From Akkermansiaceae bacterium (GTDB lineage: Bacteria; Verrucomicrobiota; Verrucomicrobiia; Verrucomicrobiales; Akkermansiaceae): a stretch of 5,676 nt of DNA. Of this stretch, positions 1 to 5,676 are shown in pieces (the stretch's first letter is position 1; the number at the start of each line of letters is the position of its first letter). The notes under the pieces were generated by a model that was not told the DNA's origin, ran no database searches, and saw only the letters and a program-made list of their open reading frames with translations. Made by a program: the position numbers and the translations under genes. The DNA is taken from positions 1 through 5,676 of the forward strand of contig JALOTR010000225.1 of assembly GCA_025457805.1 (NCBI GenBank), read 5' to 3'.

Positions 1-141
1 GTGCATGACGCAGACGTACTGCTTCCCGCTCTTGAGAAGGTGGTGAACGGACTTCGTTGCGTCGCCGAGGCCCGTCACGAGGACACCAGTAACCATAGGG
101 TCGAGCGTGCCTGAGTGCCCCGCTTTGTCGATGCCGAGGAT
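1..141 (-). other. Cbf5/TruB pseudouridine synthase-like segment, probably of foreign or archaeal type
   Basis: In the same minus-strand frame, residues from about 61 on read ILGIDKAGHSGTLDP, then MVTGVLVTGLGDATK and, near the edge, SGKQYVCVMH. GHSGTLDP carries the catalytic aspartate of the TruB/Cbf5 family (Asp74 of this frame, codon 102-100). The valine in 'VTG' and the GKxYVCxMH ending resemble archaeal Cbf5 and eukaryotic dyskerin, the guide-RNA-dependent enzymes of H/ACA particles; bacterial TruB usually has 'LATG' and a different strand there. Third-position GC in this segment is high (about 34 of 43 codons end in G or C), so composition does not obviously separate it from its neighbours. 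The family assignment is sure enough. That it belongs to the same genome as the rest of the window is not. Only about 43 codons are visible and both the start and the end of such a gene are missing. Confidence 0.8.
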
Positions 142-321
142 ATCGAAAAAATGGGTGGGAAAAACGGCGGTCGTGCCTTCGCCCACGCCGATGATGCCGA
201 TTTCCTGGCTTCGCACCAACTCCACCTTCAGGGAGGGCAGCATGCGGCGCAGGGTGAGCGCGGCAATCAAGCCGGCGCTGCCGCCACCAAGAACCAAAAC
301 CGACTTGATCGAATCATCCAT
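1..321 (-). CDS. Chimeric partial frame: flavin-dependent halogenase N-terminus joined in frame to Cbf5/TruB-like segment
   Basis: The frame is open from ATG at 321 to the left edge (107 codons seen, no stop), so the C-terminus is missing. Residues 8-17 (VLVLGGGSAG) form the FAD-binding GxGxxG strand-turn-helix. Residues 41-51 (IGIIGVGEGTT) and the following VFPTHFF are typical of tryptophan-halogenase-type flavoenzymes, which use FADH2, O2 and halide to halogenate an aromatic substrate. The halogenase pattern stops at about residue 64. The family's usual continuation, including the active-site lysine segment, is absent, and residues 65-107 instead match the pseudouridine synthase Cbf5/TruB. 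In-frame ATGs also exist at 336 and 345; I chose 321 because it puts the FAD motif near the N-terminus, as usual. Upstream, TTGACC (372-367) lies 17 bp from a poor -10 (TGCCAT, 349-344). The frame starts 80 bp after purK on the same strand. The halogenase identity of the first 60 residues is fairly sure; the fusion may be an assembly artefact. Confidence 0.75.
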   Translation of the reverse strand, partial: MDDSIKSVLVLGGGSAGLIAALTLRRMLPSLKVELVRSQEIGIIGVGEGTTAVFPTHFFDILGIDKAGHSGTLDPMVTGVLVTGLGDATKSVHHLLKSGKQYVCVMH

Positions 322-401
322 TCCCAACCTACTCATCACCTGCATGGCAGGAAAACCGTGCGGGCGGGTCAAGGGGAAATCTGAGTCCGGCGAAGGTTTC
401 G

Positions 402-1598
402 TCAGGGCTGCTTGCGATGGGCTGCGGCGGCGAGCCAGTGCGCCTTGAGGGCCTCCGCGCGGGCAAGGGCGGCGGCGCTGGTTTCACCGAGGAAATTCGC
501 ATGGCCCATCTTGCGGCGCAGCGAGGCGTGGCGTTTGCCGTAGAGATGCAGCGATGCTTCGCGATCCTCGAACAAGGGCGTCCAATCCGGCGGCGTGGTC
601 TCTTCCGGCCACAGGTCGCCTAACAGATTGAGCATCACCACCGGCGAGAGCAAGCGCGGCGACCCCGCAGGGAGTCCGATCACGGCGCGGAGTTGCTGCT
701 CGAACTGCGAAGTCGCGCAGGCATCCAGCGTGTGATGGCCGGAATTGTGCGGACGCGGGGCGATTTCATTGACGAGCAAGGAACCATCCGCCGTCAGGAA
801 AAATTCCACGCCCAACAAACCGCGGTAATCGAGCGCCTCGATGATTTTCCGAACGATCGCCGCCGCGTGGTCCGCCACTTCCTGCGGGATCCGGGCGGGA
901 ACGATGGACACATCGAGGATATGACTGCGGTGACGGTTTTCCGCAGGATCGTAGGTGACGATTTCCCCATCCGCGCCGCGTGCGGCCATCACGGAGATTT
1001 CCTTTTCAAAAGGCACCCAACCTTCCAACACGCCGCGTGGAGAGTTGAAGGTTTTCCAAATCTCCACGGCATCCTCATGGCCCTGCAACTTGATCTGACC
1101 ACTGCCATCGTAGCCGAAGTCCGCCGTCTTGAGCACGCCGGGTCCGCCGAGTTCGGCCATCGCGGCGGCAAGCTCGTCCGGATTGGAAACCACTTGGAAC
1201 CACGCGCAGGGAATGCCGTTTTCTCTCAGGAAGGTTTTCTCGCGTTCGCGGTTCTGGCAGATCGCCACGGCGGCGGGCGATGGATGGAGCGGCAATCGCT
1301 CGGCCACGGCCTCCAGCGTCGAGCGCGGGATGTTTTCAAATTCCACGGTCGCCACGGTGGCCACCGCGCAGAAATGATCCAGTGCCTTGGGATCGCTGAA
1401 GGGCAGGTCGATCACCTCGTCCGCCACCTCCACGGCAGGAGCTTCCAAGCCACCGGTCCAAATGGCTGTGTGGATGCCCATCCGACGTGCGGCCAGGGCG
1501 ATCATTCGGCCCAACTGGCCACCGCCGATGACGCCGACGACGCAGTGGGGCGGGTGGATGGGGACGGAAACGGAAGGGGAAACAGGAAATTCAGACAT
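402..1598 (-). CDS. purK: N5-carboxyaminoimidazole ribonucleotide synthase (PurK)
   Basis: This cytosolic ATP-grasp enzyme makes N5-CAIR from AIR, bicarbonate and ATP in de novo purine synthesis. The 398-residue length is close to the family's usual 350-400. An N-terminal Rossmann-like domain opens with GVIGGGQLGRM (22-32). The ATP-grasp core follows, with the glycine-rich loop GYDGSGQ (162-168), the adenine-contact region EGWVPFEKEISV (192-203) and the metal/phosphate segment VNEIAPRPHNSGHHT (276-290). The C-terminal domain has SQFEQ (297-301), LYGK (352-355) and RKMGHANFL (362-370). The first ~18 residues, rich in Pro, Ser and Val, precede the core; a later start is possible, but no better ATG is visible before the Rossmann strand. 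It begins only 4 bases after purE, so the two are almost certainly cotranscribed. No strong Shine-Dalgarno is seen, which suggests translational coupling. No key motif is missing. The product PurE acts next in the pathway. Confidence 0.97.
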   Translation of the reverse strand: MSEFPVSPSVSVPIHPPHCVVGVIGGGQLGRMIALAARRMGIHTAIWTGGLEAPAVEVADEVIDLPFSDPKALDHFCAVATVATVEFENIPRSTLEAVAERLPLHPSPAAVAICQNREREKTFLRENGIPCAWFQVVSNPDELAAAMAELGGPGVLKTADFGYDGSGQIKLQGHEDAVEIWKTFNSPRGVLEGWVPFEKEISVMAARGADGEIVTYDPAENRHRSHILDVSIVPARIPQEVADHAAAIVRKIIEALDYRGLLGVEFFLTADGSLLVNEIAPRPHNSGHHTLDACATSQFEQQLRAVIGLPAGSPRLLSPVVMLNLLGDLWPEETTPPDWTPLFEDREASLHLYGKRHASLRRKMGHANFLGETSAAALARAEALKAHWLAAAAHRKQP

Positions 1599-1602
1599 GG
1601 AA

Positions 1603-2100
1603 TCAAGCGAGATCAGGAAGCACCGCCGACTTCACCGTGGCGGATTGTTGGGCGCGGAAAGCCGCGAGTTTTTCCGCCAGGGCGGGGGATTCGTTGGCAA
1701 GCATGGCCACGGCGAAGAGTGCCGCATTCACCGCGCCCGCCTTGCCGATCGCAAAGGTGGCGGTCGGAATTCCGGCGGGCATCTGGACAATCGAAAGCAG
1801 TGAATCCACCCCCTGCAGCGCCTTGGATTCCACCGGAATGCCCAGCACTGGAAGGTCCGTGATTGCGGCCGTCATCCCCGGCAGGTGGGCGGCTCCGCCG
1901 GCACCGGCGATGATGCACTTGAGCCCGCGGCCGCGTGCTTCGCTGGCGTAGGAAACCAGCTTGTCCGGCGTGCGATGCGCGCTCACGACCTCCGCCTCCC
2001 AGCTCACGCCAAAGTCCCGCAAGGTGCGGGCGGCATGCTCCATCGTCGGCCAATCCGACGTGCTGCCCATGATGATTCCGACCAATGGTGCCTCGTTCAT
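1603..2100 (-). CDS. purE: N5-CAIR mutase (PurE, class I)
   Basis: PurE converts N5-CAIR, the PurK product, into CAIR; the class I enzyme is an octamer in the cytosol. The 165-residue length is typical. Visible motifs are [10 protein letters not shown] (8-17, phosphate and ribose binding), SAHRTP (40-45, with the catalytic His42), [12 protein letters not shown] (65-76) and LGIPVES (86-92). Presence of purK next door supports the class I, PurK-dependent type rather than the AIR carboxylase type. The frame is open well upstream, to 2337, but that part overlaps the peptidase gene in another frame and looks non-coding. I chose ATG 2100 because it lies a few residues before the first beta strand. 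An in-frame ATG at 2145 would add 15 residues and has a purine-rich AGGAAGG some 15 bases upstream, so it cannot be excluded. A TTGACG (2135-2130) sits just upstream of the chosen start, with a poor -10 candidate. Confidence 0.96.
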   Translation of the reverse strand: MNEAPLVGIIMGSTSDWPTMEHAARTLRDFGVSWEAEVVSAHRTPDKLVSYASEARGRGLKCIIAGAGGAAHLPGMTAAITDLPVLGIPVESKALQGVDSLLSIVQMPAGIPTATFAIGKAGAVNAALFAVAMLANESPALAEKLAAFRAQQSATVKSAVLPDLA

Positions 2101-2115
2101 GCGCGGAGCCTGTAC

Positions 2116-2127
2116 GCCCGACCGGGC
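2116..2127. repeat. Short inverted repeat upstream of purE
   Basis: GCCCG, a 2-base AC spacer, then CGGGC form a perfect 5-bp inverted repeat, 16 bases upstream of the chosen purE ATG and just downstream of a TTGACG -35-like hexamer. It could be an operator half-site pair or a small RNA hairpin in the leader. It is short and GC-rich, so chance is quite possible, and it would be coding if purE starts at 2145. Confidence 0.25.
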
Positions 2128-2197
2128 ATCGTCAACACGCGCCATCGACGCATTCGCCCTGCCTTCCTGCCGGGCAATTGAGGGATTCAGGAAATCT

Positions 2198-3124
2198 TCA
2201 GCTCCGCCCCAGCGCCGTGGCGATCCCCGCCCATTCCGCAGCTTCCCGTTCCAGCGAGTTCCGTTTCGCAAACTCCGCCAAGGCCCTTGCCCGCGCGATC
2301 GGTTCCAGGTTGCAGGACCACCACAACTTCGGATCACACTCGCAGCAAAAGACCATCGAGGCGCGGTCGCTTTCCTCCAGGCTGTTCGAGCCGTTCATGC
2401 AACACTCATAAGCCGTGCAGTGTTTGATGCCGAACATGTGTCCGGTTTCATGGATCGCCACCTGCAGCACCCGCCGGAGAAAACGGGTGCGCTCTTTTTC
2501 CGGGTCCCCGAAGCGGCTTGTGGACCAGACGCCCACCCTTTGCTTCAGCGATGCCACGCCAAACACGAAATTCCATCCATCGCCCGGCCATAGGTCGGAG
2601 GCCGTGATCGCCAGCACCGCCACCGCATCCTTTGGCCGATTGGGAATCAGCAGACGGTCGAGCAGGAAGGGAGTGTGGAGTTGCTCGGCGATCGCACCTG
2701 CCGGATAGCGTCGCGCATTCTCCGGAATCCTCTCCGTGCCGATCGTTGCAAGTCGTATGACCTTGAGACCAAAGTGCAGTTCCATGAACTCTCTCAGGAT
2801 GGCCAGCACCTCTTCTTCTGCCTTCGTGAATCCGCCAATCGGCTGGAGATAGAGCCTCGTTCGCTCGGCCGTCCGGGTATTCGGCGAGGACGCAAGGTAT
2901 TGTGCGAAGGTCTGCCCGGGTTCCTTCTTCTGGTCCAGCCAATCTCCGAACTGCGGCTCCTTCTTCTTTGCAAACAAAGGCCGGATCTTCTCTGCCGCAT
3001 TGCGGTAGTTCTGCAAACGCCCTGCATCGGACTTGCTGGATTCCTCTGCTCCTAACAGGCCTGCCGACATGCAATACCCACCGCCTAACAAACCCATTCG
3101 CAAAAAGCGGCGTCTTCCATTCAT
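2198..3124 (-). CDS. Tat-exported archaemetzincin-like zinc metallopeptidase (M54 family)
   Basis: This is a predicted zinc peptidase of 308 residues. Numbered from ATG 3124, [11 protein letters not shown] (225-235) is the metzincin zinc site, with Glu226 as catalytic base. It continues into C236, C241, M243 and the cysteines at 260, 261 and 263, a pattern (HExxHxxGxxxCx4CxM...CxxC) diagnostic of archaemetzincins with a second, structural zinc site. Earlier landmarks, LYLQPIGGF near 91 and [10 protein letters not shown] near 184-193, resemble the eukaryotic AMZ branch more than the short archaeal proteins. The N-terminus is [13 protein letters not shown] followed by a hydrophobic stretch ending LLGA (residue 26), a twin-arginine-like signal, which suggests folded, metal-loaded export. 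I chose ATG 3124 because it places this signal at the N-terminus. GTG 3268 and ATG 3208 are in frame but would bury it, and none has a convincing Shine-Dalgarno. The gene is 97 bp upstream of purE on the same strand. Substrate and physiological role are unknown. Confidence 0.88.
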   Translation of the reverse strand: MNGRRRFLRMGLLGGGYCMSAGLLGAEESSKSDAGRLQNYRNAAEKIRPLFAKKKEPQFGDWLDQKKEPGQTFAQYLASSPNTRTAERTRLYLQPIGGFTKAEEEVLAILREFMELHFGLKVIRLATIGTERIPENARRYPAGAIAEQLHTPFLLDRLLIPNRPKDAVAVLAITASDLWPGDGWNFVFGVASLKQRVGVWSTSRFGDPEKERTRFLRRVLQVAIHETGHMFGIKHCTAYECCMNGSNSLEESDRASMVFCCECDPKLWWSCNLEPIARARALAEFAKRNSLEREAAEWAGIATALGRS

Positions 3125-3336
3125 GACATCGTGCTTTAAAGCATCGATCCACTGCACGCAAGAAAGGACTGCCAATCCTGATGTCCTCTCAGCTCGAAAC
3201 CCATCCATCAGCCACCCCGGCCCTCGATTACAAAATATCTTCTCGTCATGCACATGTCCTCCAGCCACTTCTTGGGCGGAAGCCCCGGATTCGGCATTGA
3301 GCCCGGCCTTCCGTTAGAAAACCCGTCTGCCCCATC
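3125..3336. promoter_or_regulatory. Divergent intergenic region between the peptidase and transporter genes
   Basis: These 212 bases separate two divergent start codons and so must contain both promoters unless one gene starts further upstream. The most AT-rich block is around 3229-3242 (TTACAAAATATCTT) and is the best place for a -10 element on either strand. I see no well-spaced TTGACA/TATAAT pair, no riboswitch and no small ORF that I would defend. The peptidase frame stays open across part of this region (to 3268), which weakly allows a longer protein. Confidence 0.4.
3132..3143. repeat. 12-bp perfect palindrome next to the peptidase start
   Basis: TGCTTTAAAGCA is perfectly self-complementary and lies 7 bases upstream of the ATG at 3124. 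Its position suits an operator or an RNA element affecting translation of the peptidase. It contains TTTAAA, which could also serve as a -10 hexamer 15 bp downstream of a TTGCGT. It is one copy only, so function is a guess. Confidence 0.35.
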
Positions 3337-4668
3337 ATGTCCGCTTCGCCTGTGAGTGAAAAGATTGGCCGTTACCGCTGGCGCATCTGCGCTGTCCTGT
3401 TCCTGGCCACCACCATCAACTACATCGACCGCAACGTCTTCTCGTTCACGATGTTGGATACCACCTTCCAGCACCAGATGCTGGGAAAACCTCTGGACCA
3501 GCCGCTCACCGCTGCGGACATGGCCGTGTTCCGGGAGAAGATGAGTTTCCTGGATGCGATCTTCAAATACTGCTACGCCTTCGGCTTCCTGCTGGCCGGG
3601 TACATGATTGACCGCATTGGCGTGCGCCGGGGTTACACGGTGAGCATCGGCGGATGGAGCCTCGCGGCGGTGCTTCATGGATTGGTGAGCTCCGTGCCCG
3701 GCATGGCCTGGGCGCGCGGCCTGCTCGGCGTGGGTGAGGCGGGAAATTTCCCTGCCGCCATCAAGACCGTCTCCGAGTGGTTCCCGCGCAAAGAGCGCAG
3801 CTTCGCCACCGGCATCTTCAACGCCGGCGCCAATGTGGGCATCATCGTCACTGCCCTCTGCGTGCCATTCATCATCGCCCACTGGGGTTGGCGGGCGAGT
3901 TTCATCGCCACCGGTGCCATCGGCGTGTTCGTGCTTTTCTGGTGGCTCGCGGTTTACCGTGCGCCCGAGCAACATCCCAAACTCTCGCCCGAGGAACTTG
4001 CTTACATCCGCCAGGACGGACCGCCGGAAGCGGCAAAAGTCGTGAAATGGCGTGAACTCGTCAAATACCGCGCCACCTGGGCATTCGCCATTCCCAAGTT
4101 CATGACCGATGCCATCTGGTGGTTCTATCTCACCTGGTTGCCCTACTTCTTCAACAGCAACCCGGAATTCACCACCAAGCTCGATCTCAAACAGGTCGGC
4201 ATTCCCTTCCTTGTCATCTATCTGATATCCGATGGTGGCAGCATCTTCTTCGGTTGGCTTGCTACCCGCTTCATCGGCATGGGTTGGAGCGTCAACCGTG
4301 CCCGCAAGACCACCATGCTCATCTGCGCCCTCTGCGTGGTGCCCATCGTCTTCGCATCCATGACCAGCAACATCACGCTGGCCATCGCCCTCATCGCCCT
4401 CGCCACCGCCGCCCACCAGGGTTGGAGTGCCAATCTCTTCACCACCGTTTCCGATCAATTCCCGCGCCGCGCCGTCGGCAGCGTCGTCGGCATTGGCGGC
4501 CTGATGGGAGGACTCGGCGGCGCCTTGCTCGCGGCCAAAGTCGGCTTCATCATCAATACCGGCGGATATGTGCCGCTCTTCGCCATCGCCGCCTCCGCCT
4601 ACCTGCTGGCCCTGCTCGTCATGCAAATCCTCTCGCCGAAATTGGAAACCGTCCACCTTCCGGATTGA
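3337..4668 (+). CDS. MFS transporter, hexuronate/sugar-acid (anion:cation symporter) type
   Basis: This 443-residue inner-membrane protein has the hydrophobicity expected of 12 helices. TM1 ends in NYIDRNVFSF (28-37), a hallmark of the ACS family that includes ExuT and DgoT, proton symporters for hexuronates and galactonate. The cytoplasmic TM2-TM3 loop has DRIGVRRGY (92-100). The family's signature TM4 region is GVGEAGNFPAAIKTVSEWFP (131-150), followed by FNAGANVG (161-168). The second half contains HQGWSANLFTTVSDQFP (360-376) and a glycine-rich GIGGLMGGLGG (385-395). The loop between TM1 and TM2 (about residues 40-70) is longer than I expect for E. coli ExuT. The ATG at 3337 has no clear Shine-Dalgarno, but it is the only start that gives a normal cytoplasmic N-terminus before TM1. 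The gene stands alone on the plus strand, with no sugar-acid catabolic genes in view, so the substrate is inferred from family only. It ends 122 bp from the convergent signal peptidase gene. Confidence 0.92.
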   Translation: MSASPVSEKIGRYRWRICAVLFLATTINYIDRNVFSFTMLDTTFQHQMLGKPLDQPLTAADMAVFREKMSFLDAIFKYCYAFGFLLAGYMIDRIGVRRGYTVSIGGWSLAAVLHGLVSSVPGMAWARGLLGVGEAGNFPAAIKTVSEWFPRKERSFATGIFNAGANVGIIVTALCVPFIIAHWGWRASFIATGAIGVFVLFWWLAVYRAPEQHPKLSPEELAYIRQDGPPEAAKVVKWRELVKYRATWAFAIPKFMTDAIWWFYLTWLPYFFNSNPEFTTKLDLKQVGIPFLVIYLISDGGSIFFGWLATRFIGMGWSVNRARKTTMLICALCVVPIVFASMTSNITLAIALIALATAAHQGWSANLFTTVSDQFPRRAVGSVVGIGGLMGGLGGALLAAKVGFIINTGGYVPLFAIAASAYLLALLVMQILSPKLETVHLPD

Positions 4669-4709
4669 TTTCTCCTGACATTCTCAAAAGTTAGAGGGGA
4701 ACCTTGGAT

Positions 4710-4727
4710 TACACGGAATACACGGAT
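4710..4727. repeat. Tandem TACACGGA(A/T) repeat in the convergent intergenic gap
   Basis: Two adjacent 9-base units, TACACGGAA and TACACGGAT, lie within CTTGGATTACACGGAATA (4703-4720) and continue CACGGATTTGG. From memory, short intergenic repeats made of CACGGATT/ACACGGAT units are scattered in several bacterial genomes, often between convergent genes; I could not verify this for this genome. The rest of the 4669-4790 gap shows no clear intrinsic terminator (no strong hairpin with a T-run). Confidence 0.5.
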
Positions 4728-4790
4728 TTGGAGAGGGGGATGAAGAAATGATTATCCCTGATAGGTTGGGTGTCGTTCACGCAAATTTCA

Positions 4791-5676
4791 TCATTTCGAT
4801 TCCAAAGACCGCTCAGGTCCATCAATAGGTAAGGATAACCTTCCCACCCGGCCAAACGGGTAATAGATCAACGTCGCCTTGCCATGGATTTCGGAAGCAG
4901 GAACACATCCCCAGTAACGACTGTCATAACTGTTCCCTGTGTTGTCACCGAGCACGAAGTATTCATTCGGGCCGATGAGAAAATCCGCTCCCTCACGACG
5001 GACGCTTGAGGGCAATCCTTCAGGTTCGACATAACGGATGGACAACGGAATCCCATCAGCCTCGCCCAAGGGCCTGCCATCTGCGAAAACCCGCCCATCC
5101 GCAAAACGAATCCGCTCGCCGGGAAGTCCCACCAGGCGTTTGACGAAATAGGTGTTCTCATCCGTCATTCCGGGAGTTTTGCGGAGCGCTGGAATGCGGG
5201 AGACATAAAAGACGATCAAGTCGCCTCGCTCCGGCTTCGAGAAGCGATAGCTCAATCGATCCACGATCACATGATCCGGGGTTTTGGCGGATCGGCTTCC
5301 AAGCAAAGTGGGCTCCATGGACCCGGCTGGAATGCGGAACGCATGGATCACCAGTGACGTTGGAGATGGCAGAAACCCAAGCGCCAACACGCAAGCCGCA
5401 AACAGCAGCCACCCGCGCCAAGTCATGCGTCCCGGCCGGAAACTGTCCACCAACATCCCGACCTGGCCAAGGATCGACACCACGCAGACAACTCCCGCCA
5501 CAACGATGGGAATCATGCTCTGTCCAAGGCAGCTTGCCGCCACCAGCGAGGCCGCCTGAAGTCCGCAAAACCAAGCTGCCGCCCTCCCATGAAGTCCGGC
5601 ACGGAAAAGGCCGAAACCAGGAACCAACAAACTCAGCAAGACACCCGGCCAGCGAAGTTGCTTCAGCGGAGCAGGG
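4791..5676 (-). CDS. lepB: Type I signal peptidase (LepB), N-terminus outside window
   Basis: This membrane-bound Ser/Lys protease cleaves signal peptides from exported proteins at the outer face of the inner membrane. The frame is open to the right edge (about 294 codons seen), and a TTG at 5639 falls inside what looks like continuing protein, so the true start is beyond the window. Counting from the first complete codon at the edge, PAGSMEPTL holds the catalytic Ser119 (codon 5321-5319) and YFVKRLVGLPGE the general-base Lys179 (codon 5141-5139). LGDNTGNSYDSRYWG (near 242-256) is the conserved box E. Before the catalytic domain there are about three to four hydrophobic segments (near 7-26, 33-50, 54-76 and 89-109). 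The first carries LLVPGFGLFRAGLHGRA, resembling the PGxGxxxxGxxxRA motif of small membrane modules; ordinary LepB has one or two segments. The catalytic part is complete. The gene is convergent with the transporter gene, and its promoter is outside the window. Confidence 0.95.
   Translation of the reverse strand, partial: PAPLKQLRWPGVLLSLLVPGFGLFRAGLHGRAAAWFCGLQAASLVAASCLGQSMIPIVVAGVVCVVSILGQVGMLVDSFRPGRMTWRGWLLFAACVLALGFLPSPTSLVIHAFRIPAGSMEPTLLGSRSAKTPDHVIVDRLSYRFSKPERGDLIVFYVSRIPALRKTPGMTDENTYFVKRLVGLPGERIRFADGRVFADGRPLGEADGIPLSIRYVEPEGLPSSVRREGADFLIGPNEYFVLGDNTGNSYDSRYWGCVPASEIHGKATLIYYPFGRVGRLSLPIDGPERSLESK

Noticed and set aside
107..448. Two plus-strand open frames at the left edge (107-448 and 115-384)
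   Set aside because: Both are antisense to the halogenase/Cbf5 frame, which has clear family motifs. Neither shows a domain of its own.
693..1862. 389-codon plus-strand open frame across purK and the end of purE
   Set aside because: It is antisense to two certain genes, rich in Arg, His and Gly, and has no recognisable motif. It is a by-product of high third-position GC.
2101..2337. 79-codon N-terminal extension of purE
   Set aside because: It overlaps the end of the peptidase gene in another frame, is Arg/Gly/Trp-rich and is unlike any PurE N-terminus. Only the last 15 codons (from 2145) remain possible.
3125..3268. GTG-initiated longer form of the zinc peptidase
   Set aside because: The added 48 residues have no domain and would bury the twin-arginine signal, so ATG 3124 is preferred.
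3208..4656. 482-codon minus-strand open frame opposite the transporter gene
   Set aside because: It is antisense to a clear MFS protein. Its product is a low-complexity Gly/Asp/Glu/His-rich sequence with no domain, as expected from the complement of GC-rich membrane-protein codons.
4745..4797. Inverted repeat GAAATGAT...ATCATTTC as a terminator
   Set aside because: The arms are 8 bp with a 37-base loop, there is no T-run and the right arm overlaps the lepB stop codon. It is weak and probably due to chance.
5284..5559. 91-codon plus-strand open frame opposite lepB
   Set aside because: It is antisense to the catalytic and membrane region of a clear signal peptidase and has no recognisable features.

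Overview
The window looks like chromosomal DNA of a GC-rich bacterium. My best guess is Verrucomicrobiota, or the wider Planctomycetes-Verrucomicrobia group. This is inferred from the gene mix, the weak Shine-Dalgarno sites and the style of the halogenase and signal peptidase sequences; no marker gene proves it. All of the window except its first ~140 bases reads as ordinary, intact bacterial gene content. There are no tRNA or rRNA genes, CRISPR arrays or insertion sequences.

Layout. On the minus strand, read from right to left, lie an archaemetzincin-like zinc peptidase with a Tat-type export signal (3124-2198), then purE (2100-1603) and purK (1598-402) only 4 bases apart, then the start of a flavin-dependent halogenase (321 downward). 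On the plus strand, divergent from the peptidase, is a hexuronate-type MFS transporter of the anion:cation symporter family (3337-4668). Convergent with it, on the minus strand, is a type I signal peptidase whose N-terminus lies beyond the right edge (5676-4791). The 122-bp convergent gap between these last two carries a small ACACGGA-type tandem repeat. The 212-bp divergent gap must hold both promoters and has a 12-bp perfect palindrome close to the peptidase start.

How the genes relate. PurE and PurK act together to make CAIR from AIR in purine biosynthesis and form an obvious operon. The other genes are housekeeping or accessory and show no clear shared pathway. The peptidase and the signal peptidase both concern the cell envelope or export but are not adjacent.

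The most unusual signal is at the left edge. The minus-strand frame begins as a flavin-dependent halogenase (GGGSAG and GVGEGT motifs). After about 64 residues it changes, without a stop or frameshift, into an archaeal/eukaryotic-type Cbf5/TruB pseudouridine synthase catalytic core (GHSGTLDP, then GKQYVCVMH). The switch falls on a short stretch (ILGID) that fits both families. This is either a remarkable gene fusion or, more likely, a chimeric join made during metagenome assembly, and it should be checked before any fusion is claimed.
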